DNA from: Anaerolineae bacterium
GTDB lineage: Bacteria > Chloroflexota > Anaerolineae > Aggregatilineales > UBA2796
DNA length: 64,000 nt
Direction: 5' to 3'
Assembly: GCA_019637615.1 (NCBI GenBank)
Contig: JAHBVJ010000006.1
Span: 124,001-188,000, forward strand
The notes under the pieces were generated by a model that had not been told where the DNA came from, searched no databases, and saw nothing but the letters and a program-made list of their open reading frames with translations. Positions 1 through 8,618 of this stretch are shown here, in pieces (within the stretch, counting starts at the first letter, position 1; each line of letters begins with the position of its first letter). The translations under genes were made by a program, and so were the position numbers.

Positions 1-2945
1 TACCGGGCATAGATATCCGGTCGGAAAATAATGTTGAGCATACCATGCTCATCTTCAAGGGTAATGAAGTGATGCCCTTTAGCAGTGGGTGGAGCTTGAT
101 GCACCACGACTAATCCAGCCACCTTCACAAATACGTCGCTTCGCAAACGAACCAGATCGGCACTGCTGAGGATGCCCTGTTGCGACAATTGTGACCGATA
201 AAGCGTCATTACGTGATCGCCTGTGGTGAGGCCAAGGATACTAAATTCGTCGTGCAGTGCTTCGGGGCGAGATTGAGGCGGTAGATCAATCTCAATCGGT
301 ATGTGTCGAAGCGGTAGCTCGTCTACACTGTAGTGAATTTCACCAAGCTGCCAGAGGCGCTGCCGTCGTGAGCCGCGCCAGCCGTCCATCGCCCCTACCA
401 TGATCAGCCGTTCAATCAGTAAACGAGGAATCTGTGTGCGACGGCAGAAATCGGTGAGATTAGTGAATGGGTTGACGGTACGTGCCCGTGTAATCCGCGC
501 AGCCACCTCATCACCGATGCCATTCACATATTTGAAGCCTAGCCGAATCGCATTCCCTTCTACAGTACATTTCGCCTCGCTACGATGGACGTTGACCGAG
601 AGCACACGAATACCGTGTCGCCTTGCGTCGTTGACGATGACAGCAGGTGACCAAAAGCCCATCGGCTGATTATTGAGCAAAGCTATATAGAAGGCAGTCG
701 GATGGTGGCATTTGAGCCATGCGGACTGATACACGAGCACAGCAAACGCTGCTGCATGACTTTTGGGGAATGAATAGCCGCCGAAAGCTTGCAGTTGACG
801 AAATACTTCCTCTGCTACGCGCTGTGACACCCCTTGTGTTTTCGCGCCGTCCATGAAGGCCAGTTTGAACCGGTCGATAGCAGTTGTATCGCTTTTGGCA
901 AGAGCACGGCGTAGCTGCTCACCTTGCCCTGCCGTTAGGCGGCCCAAATCGCGAGCGACCTTCAGTACTTGCTCTTGGAATAGAATAACGCCCAGTGTTT
1001 CAGCAAGCGCGGGCTTGAGTAAAGGGTGTGCATAGCGGACGGGTTCTTCGCCAAGATGACGACGCAGATAAGGATGCACCATATTGCCCTGCACTGGGCC
1101 GGGGCGGATGAGCGAGATAGATACCACCAAATCATTGAATTTGTTCGGCAGCATACGTGGCAATACTTGCGCCTGTGCTCGCGACTCGACCTGAAAAACG
1201 CCGATGGTATCAGCTTTTTGGATCATGGCGAATACCGCAGGATCATCCAGCGTCAAATGTGACAAATCAGGACGTTGTCCTGTCTGCTGTTCGACAATGC
1301 CGACGGCTTCCGCCAGTAATGAAAGCATCCGCAATCCGAGGATGTCGATTTTTATCAGCCCTGCATCTTCGAGCGAATTTTTGTCCCACTGGATCACCGT
1401 GCGATCAGGCATAGTAGCTGGTTCGGTCGGCACACGGGTGGAAATCGGCAGTCCAGAGATCACCATCCCGCCGTTGTGGATGCCAAGGTGACGTGGGAAC
1501 CCATAGATCTGTTGGCAAAGCACTTGAAAGTCTGCTGGAAGTGCATTGTTGGATGTTGCTTCGGGCTTGGGTTGTGAGATCAGACTGGCGTCGGTTGGAT
1601 TACGCGTGCCGATACTGGTCGCCGTGACATCGATAAGTTCTGGCGGCAAGCCAAATGCCTTGCCAATTTCCCGCACAGCGCTGCGTGAACGAAAGGTAAC
1701 CAGCGTGCAGGCCATCGCAGCATGATCACGTCCATAACGCTTATAAACGTACTGAATCACTTCTTCACGGCGATCTGCCTGAAAATCAATATCGATGTCC
1801 GGCGCGTTTTGGCGTTCCTCTGACAGGAATCGCTCGAATACGAGGTCGTGGGCGATAGGATTGATGGGGCTGATGTTGAGCAGATATGCCGCTAGCGAAT
1901 TAGCCGCAGATCCCCTGCCTTGACACAAAATGCCGTGCTCATTGGCATACCGCACGATGTCCCACACGATAAGAAAATAGTTGGCAAGGCCAGCGCGGGA
2001 AATCATCGATAGCTCACGGGTAAGCAGATCCGTGGCCTTGGTCGAAATCTCCGCAAGACGTTTACGCATACCTAGTTCGCATAGGTTCCGCAAGTACGTC
2101 TCTGCTGTATACCCAACTGGTACGGGGAAAATGGGCAGGTCTTGTAAGCCATATGTCAAGTTGAAGCGGCAACGTTCTGCAACGCGAATGGTGTTGCTGA
2201 GTGCTTCTGGATATGACTCAAACAGTGCTTCTATCTCGGCAGCGGATTTGAGGTAAAACTCGGTATTGGGGCGGCGCAATTGGCTGGCTTGGTCGATGCT
2301 TGTGTTGTGCTTAATACAGACGAGTATATCTTGCAGCCGCGACGCATCCCGACGGGCATAATGAACGTTATTAGTTGCTACATAAGGTAGATTCAGATAT
2401 TTTGCCAGCATAACCAGCTTATACAAGAGCATATCCGTCTTGGGCAACGCGTGATTTTGCAGTTCCATGAAGAAATGATCCGTACCGAACCAGTCTCGGT
2501 AGCGTTCAGCAGCGACACGAGCTTCTTCCCAATCTTTGTTGAGCAGCGCTGAAGCAATACGCCCTCGTCGGCAACCCGATAAGGCGATAAGTCCTGTGAC
2601 GTGCCCTTCCAAATAATGTTCGGGTAGCGCTGATTGCCCCTTAGGGGCGTTGGCACGGCTTTGCGAGATGAGCCAACACAAATTGCGCCACCCCGTTTCA
2701 TTTTCAACTAAGAGCGTCAGGTGGTGTCCGCTCTCCAAGGTAATTTCGGCTCCCAGTATGGGGTGTATACCCTGCTCACGGGCTTCCGTTGCAAACTGGA
2801 TTGTTCCGTATACAGCGTCATGATCGGTCAGCGCCAATGCATGCATACGTAGCTCAACAGCACGCTTAATGAGATCTTCCGGCGAAGAAGCACCATCTAA
2901 TAGGCTGAAGTTCGAGTGACAGTGCAATTCTACATAGTCAGACAT
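1..2945 (-). CDS. dnaE2: Error-prone DNA polymerase III alpha subunit, DnaE2 type (C-terminus cut by window edge)
   Basis: Catalytic subunit of the ImuA-ImuB-DnaE2 mutasome, which copies past damaged bases. The reading frame is open from the ATG at 2945 to base 1, about 981 codons. It begins with the PHP-domain signature MSDYVELHCHSNFSLLDGAS, typical of DnaE2 rather than replicative DnaE1. The end present in the window reads VKVAGLVVVHQAPPTAKGHH, which is the OB-fold near the C-terminus. DnaE2 proteins are usually about 1050 residues, so only some 60-90 residues should lie outside. The gene is the last of a minus-strand operon and starts 7 bases after the small upstream gene. Family assignment is firm; the mutagenic role is inferred from the gene neighbourhood. 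Confidence 0.93.
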   Translation of the reverse strand, partial: MSDYVELHCHSNFSLLDGASSPEDLIKRAVELRMHALALTDHDAVYGTIQFATEAREQGIHPILGAEITLESGHHLTLLVENETGWRNLCWLISQSRANAPKGQSALPEHYLEGHVTGLIALSGCRRGRIASALLNKDWEEARVAAERYRDWFGTDHFFMELQNHALPKTDMLLYKLVMLAKYLNLPYVATNNVHYARRDASRLQDILVCIKHNTSIDQASQLRRPNTEFYLKSAAEIEALFESYPEALSNTIRVAERCRFNLTYGLQDLPIFPVPVGYTAETYLRNLCELGMRKRLAEISTKATDLLTRELSMISRAGLANYFLIVWDIVRYANEHGILCQGRGSAANSLAAYLLNISPINPIAHDLVFERFLSEERQNAPDIDIDFQADRREEVIQYVYKRYGRDHAAMACTLVTFRSRSAVREIGKAFGLPPELIDVTATSIGTRNPTDASLISQPKPEATSNNALPADFQVLCQQIYGFPRHLGIHNGGMVISGLPISTRVPTEPATMPDRTVIQWDKNSLEDAGLIKIDILGLRMLSLLAEAVGIVEQQTGQRPDLSHLTLDDPAVFAMIQKADTIGVFQVESRAQAQVLPRMLPNKFNDLVVSISLIRPGPVQGNMVHPYLRRHLGEEPVRYAHPLLKPALAETLGVILFQEQVLKVARDLGRLTAGQGEQLRRALAKSDTTAIDRFKLAFMDGAKTQGVSQRVAEEVFRQLQAFGGYSFPKSHAAAFAVLVYQSAWLKCHHPTAFYIALLNNQPMGFWSPAVIVNDARRHGIRVLSVNVHRSEAKCTVEGNAIRLGFKYVNGIGDEVAARITRARTVNPFTNLTDFCRRTQIPRLLIERLIMVGAMDGWRGSRRQRLWQLGEIHYSVDELPLRHIPIEIDLPPQSRPEALHDEFSILGLTTGDHVMTLYRSQLSQQGILSSADLVRLRSDVFVKVAGLVVVHQAPPTAKGHHFITLEDEHGMLNIIFRPDIYAR

Positions 2946-2952
2946 GTATGGC

Positions 2953-3207
2953 TCAATCGTATACACGTTGTAGGTACCAGTTATCGGCTACCAGATCATG
3001 GTAAATCAAGACTAGGTAGCCGCTGGTCGTCGTGAGCTTGAAATAGTCGCGCCAGAGGCGTTGCTGCCACCAATCTTCGTCAATTCGCCAGTGATCCGCG
3101 ATATTCTCTACGTCATAATGTTGTAGCTGCCAGATATATGACATGGGATGTTGCGCTTCATCCGTCTCGACAGCAATTTTCTCGCCAGCGGCATAGAACC
3201 GGCTCAT
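2953..3207 (-). CDS. Small mutasome-cassette protein (DUF6504-like)
   Basis: An 84-residue protein between imuB and dnaE2. Its ATG overlaps the stop of imuB by 4 bases (ATGA), so it is translationally coupled. The sequence is rich in Trp and Tyr (IADHWRIDEDWWQQRLWRDYF) and ends in short beta-strand-like stretches (YLVLIYHDL). Actinobacterial imuB-dnaE2 operons often carry a small protein of this size and composition (DUF6504) at the same place, and I think this is its relative, from memory of the family. No catalytic motif is visible. A structural accessory role in the mutasome is inference from position only. Confidence 0.7.
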   Translation of the reverse strand: MSRFYAAGEKIAVETDEAQHPMSYIWQLQHYDVENIADHWRIDEDWWQQRLWRDYFKLTTTSGYLVLIYHDLVADNWYLQRVYD

Positions 3208-4442
3208 GACCGATCTCGCCGTTCATTTGCTGGCTGGAAGGCAAAGCGTCGTTCCAAAACACGATGTTCCTCGTGCGCTGGCACAGCCCACTGAAACATC
3301 TCAGCCCCATAGGCTATTGCTAAACTGTCTACTGCTTCATGCAGACGTTCAGCCTGATCTGAACGATGACTGAATAGATCCAACTGGTAACCAGCAAACG
3401 GAACTAACTCATGGATGTTTACTTCGATCGCAATAATAGGCGCAGCGTTTACGAGGAAGCGTCTTAGAAGCTGATTGAGGGCAGCCGCAATATACGAAGT
3501 CTGCGATATTGCCTGCTGGAACGTGATACTGGATTTAAAAACCATGCTGGATTCCAGATGAAGCAGCAGTGTAACACCGTGACCCATGAGGGCTTTCTGG
3601 GCTAACCGCCTTGCCAGCTCGGCAGCGGCTATTCCTAATACATGCTTTAGAACGGGTTCAACAGTAACAGGATCATCTAAGACAATATGGACGGTTTCAC
3701 GCCGTCGGCCTTGATACGGCTTTACCACACGTCCATCAATCCCACGTGCTAACTGGTGTGCAAATAAGCCATATTTTCCGAACTGTGAATACACCGCATG
3801 GCTGGGAAGTGCAGCGAACTGTCCCAGCGTGCGTAGGCCAAGCATGTGCAGACGAGTGAGCATCGCTTCTTCATTAGGCAACAGAAAAATGGACAGCGGC
3901 GCAAGATAAGTCGGTATCTCACGCAGCAGAAATTTGATGGGAGTGGCACGCAACGCAGCGATGTATGCAGCGAACTTGGTTGGTGCGAGTCCAAGGCGTA
4001 CATTCTCACCTACGATGCTACTAAGTAGCTCATAAATATGGTGAGTGAGCTGCCGTGCATGGGTCTCATGCAGTTGCTCAAGATCCACATAGAAGAGATG
4101 GCTCTGGTCTGGAAAGGAACGCCGCTGGTAGCGTCTGCCACTCAAGATAGACTCGGTAGAACTATACTCCACTAACGAAGTGACATCATTGAGTAAGACA
4201 ATCAGCCGCTCTACTTCGGCATCCAACGTCACTTGCTGACTTGGTACGTAGGTAGCGTTATCCATGAGGGTACGCGCCTGCCGCAAACTCATGCCGATAC
4301 TGACGCCGCGCTGCACACTAGTTGAGCAGGCAGCGACCACTTTGTAGCGATTGTGGAGAATCATCGGCATCGCCGCCGCGATACCAAGTGCGCGACGCAC
4401 CGTGGCGATGTGAAAATATGGGAAAACGACACATACCATCAT
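3204..4442 (-). CDS. imuB: ImuB-like inactive Y-family DNA polymerase
   Basis: 412-residue Y-family fold. It appears non-catalytic, as in known ImuB proteins. The N-terminal metal-binding Asp of active DinB enzymes is absent (FPYFHIATVRR), and the usual SIDE motif reads SSTES (about residues 94-98). A perfect beta-clamp binding motif, QLDLF, lies at residues 353-357, the feature that lets ImuB recruit DnaE2 to the clamp in characterised systems. The start overlaps the imuA stop by 4 bases (4439-4442). MM at the start leaves a one-codon uncertainty. Likely damage-inducible, but I see no clear LexA box. Confidence 0.9.
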   Translation of the reverse strand: MMVCVVFPYFHIATVRRALGIAAAMPMILHNRYKVVAACSTSVQRGVSIGMSLRQARTLMDNATYVPSQQVTLDAEVERLIVLLNDVTSLVEYSSTESILSGRRYQRRSFPDQSHLFYVDLEQLHETHARQLTHHIYELLSSIVGENVRLGLAPTKFAAYIAALRATPIKFLLREIPTYLAPLSIFLLPNEEAMLTRLHMLGLRTLGQFAALPSHAVYSQFGKYGLFAHQLARGIDGRVVKPYQGRRRETVHIVLDDPVTVEPVLKHVLGIAAAELARRLAQKALMGHGVTLLLHLESSMVFKSSITFQQAISQTSYIAAALNQLLRRFLVNAAPIIAIEVNIHELVPFAGYQLDLFSHRSDQAERLHEAVDSLAIAYGAEMFQWAVPAHEEHRVLERRFAFQPANERRDRS

Positions 4443-5260
4443 ACGCCATCACCCGCGACAACGCCGCTGAAGCCAATTGTCAAATTGATGGTAGTCGGTG
4501 CCCCGAATCGATTGCGCAATACTTCTACCTTCGTGCGGTAACCCTGTATATCCTGTCGGCGCTTCAGCCATCGCTGCCGCTGCAATTTCAAACGAAGCGC
4601 AGTTTGATGTATGAGCGTAGTTGATGGCGTTGATGTATCGCCACGTGTCAAGATAAGGAGTGCGCAGGGACTGAAGGACAGTTGACTCGTCAGCCGATTA
4701 AGTGCTTCGCGATTGCCGATTTCAGATATTCCATGATGAGAAGCATCCACCACAATCACCCCTGCGCCACCACTGCGCGCGAGGGTATTCACAATATCGA
4801 GGACATTGCAACGCTGCTCCAACGGAGGACGCACGATAAGCATCCTCGCCAGATCTACCGCACATCGCTTGGCATAATCGGCATCAAATGCCGCTCCAAC
4901 GTCCACGAAAACTGCGAAATCACCTACTTTGTGAGCTTGAGCAACGATTTTAAAAGCAAGCGTCATCATGCCTGACGTAGGTGTACCAATCAGATGAGTG
5001 ATATGACCACGTGGTATCCCACCGATGCATAAAGCGCGATCCAACGCGGAAAATCCCGTCGAAATGACGGGTACGTCGCGATTAAGATATGTTTGTGGTT
5101 GGCGCAGCACAGCAGTCCCCCATCGTTCCGTGATGGAAGAAACGGCCTCTGCTAACGCCATTTGTCTATTGAAGCCCATGATTGGCTGCACCCACCCGCA
5201 TAAGGTTAAAGCCGGGGAATGGCCTCTAGAATTAGCGTTCGTTTGATCATTGTATGACAC
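4439..5260 (-). CDS. imuA: ImuA-like RecA-fold protein without a canonical P-loop
   Basis: 273-residue RecA/SulA-like protein opening the mutasome operon. The region VISTGFSALDRALCIGGIPRGHITHLIG matches the RecA N-terminal core in order and spacing. At the Walker A position the sequence is GTPTSGMMT (residues 92-100), where RecA has GPESSGKTT, so the nucleotide-binding Lys is replaced by Met. A Walker-B-like strand, GVIVVDA, follows near residue 167. Known ImuA proteins regulate the mutasome through RecA-like contacts, and loss of the P-loop Lys fits a non-ATPase scaffold. The GTG at 5260 has no good ribosome site; an ATG at 5179 is an alternative start. Confidence 0.8.
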   Translation of the reverse strand: MSYNDQTNANSRGHSPALTLCGWVQPIMGFNRQMALAEAVSSITERWGTAVLRQPQTYLNRDVPVISTGFSALDRALCIGGIPRGHITHLIGTPTSGMMTLAFKIVAQAHKVGDFAVFVDVGAAFDADYAKRCAVDLARMLIVRPPLEQRCNVLDIVNTLARSGGAGVIVVDASHHGISEIGNREALNRLTSQLSFSPCALLILTRGDTSTPSTTLIHQTALRLKLQRQRWLKRRQDIQGYRTKVEVLRNRFGAPTTINLTIGFSGVVAGDGV

Positions 5261-5605
5261 GTAGCCGAAGCGTCAATAGAACAAATAGATGTAGTAATCT
5301 AACTAAACAAACTAAAATCTAACCCTAACATCGGCTGGTGTTCTAATACGTAGCCCAAATGACGCAAAGTCAGTCAGAATCTATAGTTGTCTGACTTCGT
5401 GTTACGATCTATGCTCACGATTCTCTCCGTTTCGTGAAGATCGGCCTTGAGAGTAGCCGCTCTCAAGGCCGATGCTTTAGTAAGCATCCCAGTCTGGCTC
5501 AATGCCATTCATGTCGATTACGTCTACGTCGTGCCATCTGAAGCTAACACGTTTCTGAATAGTCATCATACAGTGGGTTTCGCTCAACACGTATGCCCAT
5601 TCGCA
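5261..5605. other. Gene-poor stretch between imuA and the accessory island
   Basis: 345 bases, AT-rich, with no convincing gene. It contains a long hairpin (5440-5473) and, on the minus strand near 5420-5436, a second copy of the leader CGAAACGGAGA that also precedes the gene at 5959. Here the leader is followed only by a 14-codon frame from a GTG at 5418. This looks like the remains of a duplicated gene start. Confidence 0.5.
5440..5473. terminator. Perfect 14-bp hairpin
   Basis: Arms ATCGGCCTTGAGAG and CTCTCAAGGCCGAT with a 6-base loop. There is no T-run on the plus side. It lies downstream of the minus-strand gene ending at 5606 and may terminate it, or it may be a protein-binding site at the island edge. 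Confidence 0.5.
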
Positions 5606-5959
5606 TCATGTATCATCGCGGCGATTGAACAACATTGGCTCATCGTCGCCTTCCGCACCACGATACTTGTAGGCGCAAGGGTAGAGTTCTAGATCAAGCT
5701 GCTCACTAACTGATTTTGTGCCGTAGATGTCTACCCATGTCGGTTTGCGCGCAAAATCACAGCTCGCGATGGCACTCCAGCCTTCAGGATGATCGTCGAT
5801 CAGCAGTTTGAGCATCGCTGCTAGATCACGCCCAAAGGGGGCACGATAGATACGCCATAACGTCGCACCGACACCAGACGGATAGCCGTCCGAGTGACAA
5901 TATACACCCTGCCAATTGTCGCCCTGTGTCCAGCGAGCGATGACTGATCTCGTACTCAA
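5606..5959 (-). CDS. Hypothetical phage/plasmid-type protein
   Basis: 117 residues, beginning MSTRSVIARWTQGDNWQGVY and containing YCHSDGYPSGVGATLWRIY. I recall proteins of this style (MSTRS...GVYCHWDGYPSGVG) from actinobacterial phages and conjugative elements, but no function is known to me. The start is a TTG at 5959, supported by the good ribosome site CGGAG 7-8 bases upstream. The C-terminal part is acidic (GAEGDDEP). It is the leftmost gene of the 5.3-8.6 kb accessory island. Confidence 0.65.
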   Translation of the reverse strand: MSTRSVIARWTQGDNWQGVYCHSDGYPSGVGATLWRIYRAPFGRDLAAMLKLLIDDHPEGWSAIASCDFARKPTWVDIYGTKSVSEQLDLELYPCAYKYRGAEGDDEPMLFNRRDDT

Positions 5960-6086
5960 GATAATCTCCGTTTCGTCATGCCTAGAACGTCGTTGCCGAC
6001 TAGCGGCATAACCGGCCCTTGGTGCGCAGCGCCGAACTGCGGGTCTCGGATTGCTCCGTGATCAGTATGGGACTAGGTCGCGGCGG

Positions 6087-6359
6087 CTATCGCGTCGGCG
6101 GCTGCCACCCCTCTGGCACATCGATCACGACGCGAAGGCCGCGCTTGCCCGCGTCTAGCGCAAAAACGCGCTCTACGCTAGGCGTCATGCCAAGCTCGGT
6201 CACCACGTCGTGGAAGGCATCGTACGCCGCATCGCTCGTCACCTCAAGATCGGCGGTGAAGCCGAACCACGTGGATTGAGGGAACATATGTACTTCAACC
6301 CCGTTGATTTTCTCAGCGACGGCGATCACGGCTAACTTGGCTTTTTCGATGGTTATCAT
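6087..6359 (-). CDS. Small island protein, paralogue of the next gene
   Basis: 90 residues from the ATG at 6359, chosen because AGAAAGAGG lies 6-7 bases upstream; a longer frame opening at 6416 has no such site. It starts MITIEKAKLAVIAV and ends in VVIDVPEGW. The neighbour upstream (6432-6704) has the same plan: VEKAKLSVIDL at the N-terminus, an aromatic W-x-GF centre (TWFGFTAD and VWEGFGCMV), and FIHVPVNW at the end. The two are diverged tandem duplicates. No catalytic motif is seen; a small alpha/beta binding protein is a guess. Confidence 0.7.
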   Translation of the reverse strand: MITIEKAKLAVIAVAEKINGVEVHMFPQSTWFGFTADLEVTSDAAYDAFHDVVTELGMTPSVERVFALDAGKRGLRVVIDVPEGWQPPTR

Positions 6360-6431
6360 GGTGTGCCTCTTTCTGCTATAATGGTTGACAGGTGAGGGGG
6401 TCAGGTGCTGGTACACCCAACCCCGCGAAAC

Positions 6432-6704
6432 TTACCGTCCGTTCCAGTTTACGGGTACGTGGATAAACACCTCGTATCCGTAGACAGGCTCCAATTTGCT
6501 TTCCTCTAACAACGCGTACTTGTGCATTTCTGCATCAAGTCCGAGCGCCGCTATAGCGTCTACAAATCGGCTATAACCGTCGGCAGTCGCTTTGACCATA
6601 CAACCAAAGCCTTCCCAGACGTTTACAGTGAAACGCACGATTTCAGCGCCTTCGACTTTGAGGTCGATCACGCTTAGTTTCGCTTTCTCAACTCTGCTAA
6701 CCAT
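6432..6704 (-). CDS. Small island protein, paralogue of the previous gene
   Basis: 90 residues, MVSRVEKAKLSVIDLKVEGA at the start, same length and layout as the protein at 6087-6359. A strong Shine-Dalgarno (AAAGGAGGACA) precedes the ATG at 6704. It is transcribed divergently from the zinc-ribbon gene at 6855, and the shared 150-base promoter region holds two copies of the palindromic operator. The two paralogues probably form one transcript (gap 72 bases). Function unknown. Confidence 0.75.
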   Translation of the reverse strand: MVSRVEKAKLSVIDLKVEGAEIVRFTVNVWEGFGCMVKATADGYSRFVDAIAALGLDAEMHKYALLEESKLEPVYGYEVFIHVPVNWNGR

Positions 6705-6753
6705 CGATTGTGTCCTCCTTTCTTTGAAGATGACTTAAGTATATCACATAAAT

Positions 6754-6773
6754 TATACAATGTATATTGTATA
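6754..6773. promoter_or_regulatory. Palindromic operator, copy 1
   Basis: 20-base inverted repeat TATACAATGTATATTGTATA with one mismatched pair. It lies in the divergent promoter region between 6704 and 6855, and its centre is 46 bases from copy 2. It reads like a dimeric repressor site; the regulator is unknown. Confidence 0.7.
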
Positions 6774-6797
6774 TATACCCCAAAATGTAGGGGTTTA

Positions 6798-6821
6798 ATT
6801 ATACAATGTACATTGTATAAT
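6798..6821. promoter_or_regulatory. Palindromic operator, copy 2 (perfect 24-bp palindrome)
   Basis: Perfect inverted repeat with core TACAATGTACATTGTA at 6802-6817. A -10-like TATAAT (6816-6821) is embedded in its right arm, 34 bases before the GTG start at 6855, so a bound protein would block polymerase. Confidence 0.75.
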
Positions 6822-6854
6822 AATGACGTAAGTCAGATAAGAAAGGATGCTATC

Positions 6855-7949
6855 GTGATCGAATTTGACAAGCGTCACCAACTAACGACCCCTAGTGGAA
6901 TCATCAGCGATGCTGGCATTGTCGCCATTGCGCAGTTGATAGACGCTGAAAATCCGCTTACATCGGAAGCGTGGAAGGCGCTCAATCCGACCTACACGGC
7001 AAATTACATTCCACGCTTGCCCGCCGACTGGACATGGGAATGGATCGTTAAGAAGGGTGTGTATGCTGGTACCTTGCCAAAGCGAGTCGCCCGTTATTTT
7101 TTCAAGACCTACGGCCTAAAGTCGCCGCCAGCTTTCCTAGAGCGCTTAGGCAACATCGCCCGCCAGCATACGAGTGAAGGTGAGACGTTTACATTCGACT
7201 TCACGCAAGCCCTTACGTGGAATGCTGGCGATTTTGGTGACGCGGGCAGCTGCTACTGGGGTGGTCATGCCGGTGCGCGCGAAATGCTGATGGACGACGG
7301 TGCGTTTGCTATCCGCTTCTACAAGGCCGATGGAAAGGGTTTTGCGCGGGCGTGGGTCGTAGATCGGATGAAATCGCATAACTTCTACGTGTTGTTCAAC
7401 GGCTATGGGCTGAGCAGCACGCCTACATTGACCGCCGCCCGCGTTCTATCCTTGCATCTCGGCCTGACTTATAAGCGTGTCTCACTCTCTAATTACGGGC
7501 GTACCAGTGCCACCCTGTATATCAACAGCGATCTGGGCTACTTGATCGGTGCGATTGAACACCTTGACCGTTATTCCAACTTCGATCTCGAAATTGGCGA
7601 GCCGGATGGCTACCTATGTGAACATTGCGGTCGTGAAATAAACGAAGATGAAGGCTACACGACGCCCGACGGAGATATGTATTGCGAGAACTGCTACGAT
7701 GATTACTATCGCACCTGCGATGAATGCGGCGAAGTGTACTATTACGAGAATGTGACGTACATTGAATCGGTCGATCGTGACGTATGTGAAGAATGCCGCG
7801 ATGAGCACTACTCTTCCTGTGATCGATGTGAACAGGATTATCCGAATGATGCGCTGATAGAAGTTGAGGACGGAGACAATGTTCGCTACTACTGTCAGCA
7901 CTGCAAAAATGAGCTTGATGCCGAACAGCAACCAACACAGCCAGAATGA
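6855..7949 (+). CDS. Island protein with C-terminal zinc-ribbon array
   Basis: 364 residues from the GTG at 6855, which has GAAAGGA 7 bases upstream. A longer frame runs back to 6708 through the operators and is unlikely to be translated. The N-terminal two thirds has no motif I recognise apart from a GDAGSCYWGGHAGAREML stretch reminiscent of phage proteins. The C-terminal 110 residues carry six Cys pairs (CEHC, CENC, CDEC, CEEC, CDRC, CQHC) at spacings that fit three zinc ribbons with acidic linkers, somewhat LIM-like. Expression is probably controlled by the palindromic operator. A nucleic-acid or protein-binding role is inferred from the zinc ribbons. Confidence 0.75.
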   Translation: MIEFDKRHQLTTPSGIISDAGIVAIAQLIDAENPLTSEAWKALNPTYTANYIPRLPADWTWEWIVKKGVYAGTLPKRVARYFFKTYGLKSPPAFLERLGNIARQHTSEGETFTFDFTQALTWNAGDFGDAGSCYWGGHAGAREMLMDDGAFAIRFYKADGKGFARAWVVDRMKSHNFYVLFNGYGLSSTPTLTAARVLSLHLGLTYKRVSLSNYGRTSATLYINSDLGYLIGAIEHLDRYSNFDLEIGEPDGYLCEHCGREINEDEGYTTPDGDMYCENCYDDYYRTCDECGEVYYYENVTYIESVDRDVCEECRDEHYSSCDRCEQDYPNDALIEVEDGDNVRYYCQHCKNELDAEQQPTQPE

Positions 7950-7953
7950 TCAC

Positions 7954-7969
7954 GGGGGCGAAAGCCCCC
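7954..7969 (+). terminator. GNRA-loop terminator hairpin
   Basis: GGGGGC-GAAA-GCCCCC, starting 4 bases after the stop at 7949. The T-run is weak (ATTCTA). Confidence 0.7.
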
Positions 7970-7993
7970 ATTCTACCCTCTTGACATATATGA

Positions 7994-8009
7994 TACAATG
8001 TACATTGTA
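7994..8009. promoter_or_regulatory. Palindromic operator, copy 3
   Basis: Perfect 16-base palindrome TACAATGTACATTGTA, identical to the core of copy 2. It follows a TTGACA -35-like box (7981-7986) and sits 18 bases before the ATG at 8028, overlapping the expected -10 region. Confidence 0.75.
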
Positions 8010-8027
8010 CTAAACAAGGAGCGAACC

Positions 8028-8552
8028 ATGTTTGAGCAGCATCTACACCAGCAGAATCTAGCCGACCAGCTCTTAGAGCTGATCGATGTGCCGACCAAAA
8101 CACACCCGCAGCAACGCGCCAAACGACGAGCCTACGACCTTCTCAAAGTGTTTGAGGGTGGCATGTGGCACACACGAGCATTTGAAGACACATTCAAGGA
8201 TCATCCTGCGTTTGCGTTTCGAGAAGGAAAGATCATCCATGTTGGCGATGGTGATGTGCGAGAAGACGTTTGTGCATTGCTCGCTGATTATGACAGCCGC
8301 CTCCCAAAGCCTATCCAGCCGACCGAGCACCGTGATCCTGATGACATTCCGACCATGACGACCGCGCAGGCAGCAGAGTATCTAGGTGTGAGTGAAGACA
8401 CAATCTATCTACATGCAACGCGTAAGCGCACACTACACGGCGAATTGATTGGTGGCAAGGTGATGCTGTTCAGCAAAAACGAATTGGAGCGCTATAAGCC
8501 GTTGCTCGGTCATCGTGGACGCCCGCGTAAGATCCCTCAAAACGCTAAGTAG
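8028..8552 (+). CDS. Excisionase/MerR-like helix-turn-helix protein
   Basis: 174 residues. The ATG at 8028 has AAGGAG 6 bases upstream; an earlier ATG at 7998 lies inside the operator. The C-terminal 60 residues (MTTAQAAEYLGVSEDTIYLHA ... GGKVMLFSKNELERYKP) are a textbook excisionase/HTH_17 DNA-binding domain. The N-terminal half is helical with no recognised domain. The tail GHRGRPRKIP is AT-hook-like (GRPRK). Because the operator lies in its own promoter, this protein is a candidate for its ligand, although an Xis-type domain usually binds direct repeats. A rho-independent terminator follows. Confidence 0.82.
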   Translation: MFEQHLHQQNLADQLLELIDVPTKTHPQQRAKRRAYDLLKVFEGGMWHTRAFEDTFKDHPAFAFREGKIIHVGDGDVREDVCALLADYDSRLPKPIQPTEHRDPDDIPTMTTAQAAEYLGVSEDTIYLHATRKRTLHGELIGGKVMLFSKNELERYKPLLGHRGRPRKIPQNAK

Positions 8553-8618
8553 CGCCGATTCGCTATAGTTAGGTAGCTAACATGTATTATGCTCTGTGAT
8601 ACGGAGCCAGATAGTGAC

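Noticed and set aside
5261..5440. LexA (SOS) box upstream of imuA
   Set aside because: GAAC and GTTC half-sites occur, but none at the proper spacing; I cannot support a box.
5440..5473. Possible CRISPR-like or att site from the hairpin near the island edge
   Set aside because: Only one copy is present, with no second half-site or repeat-spacer pattern.
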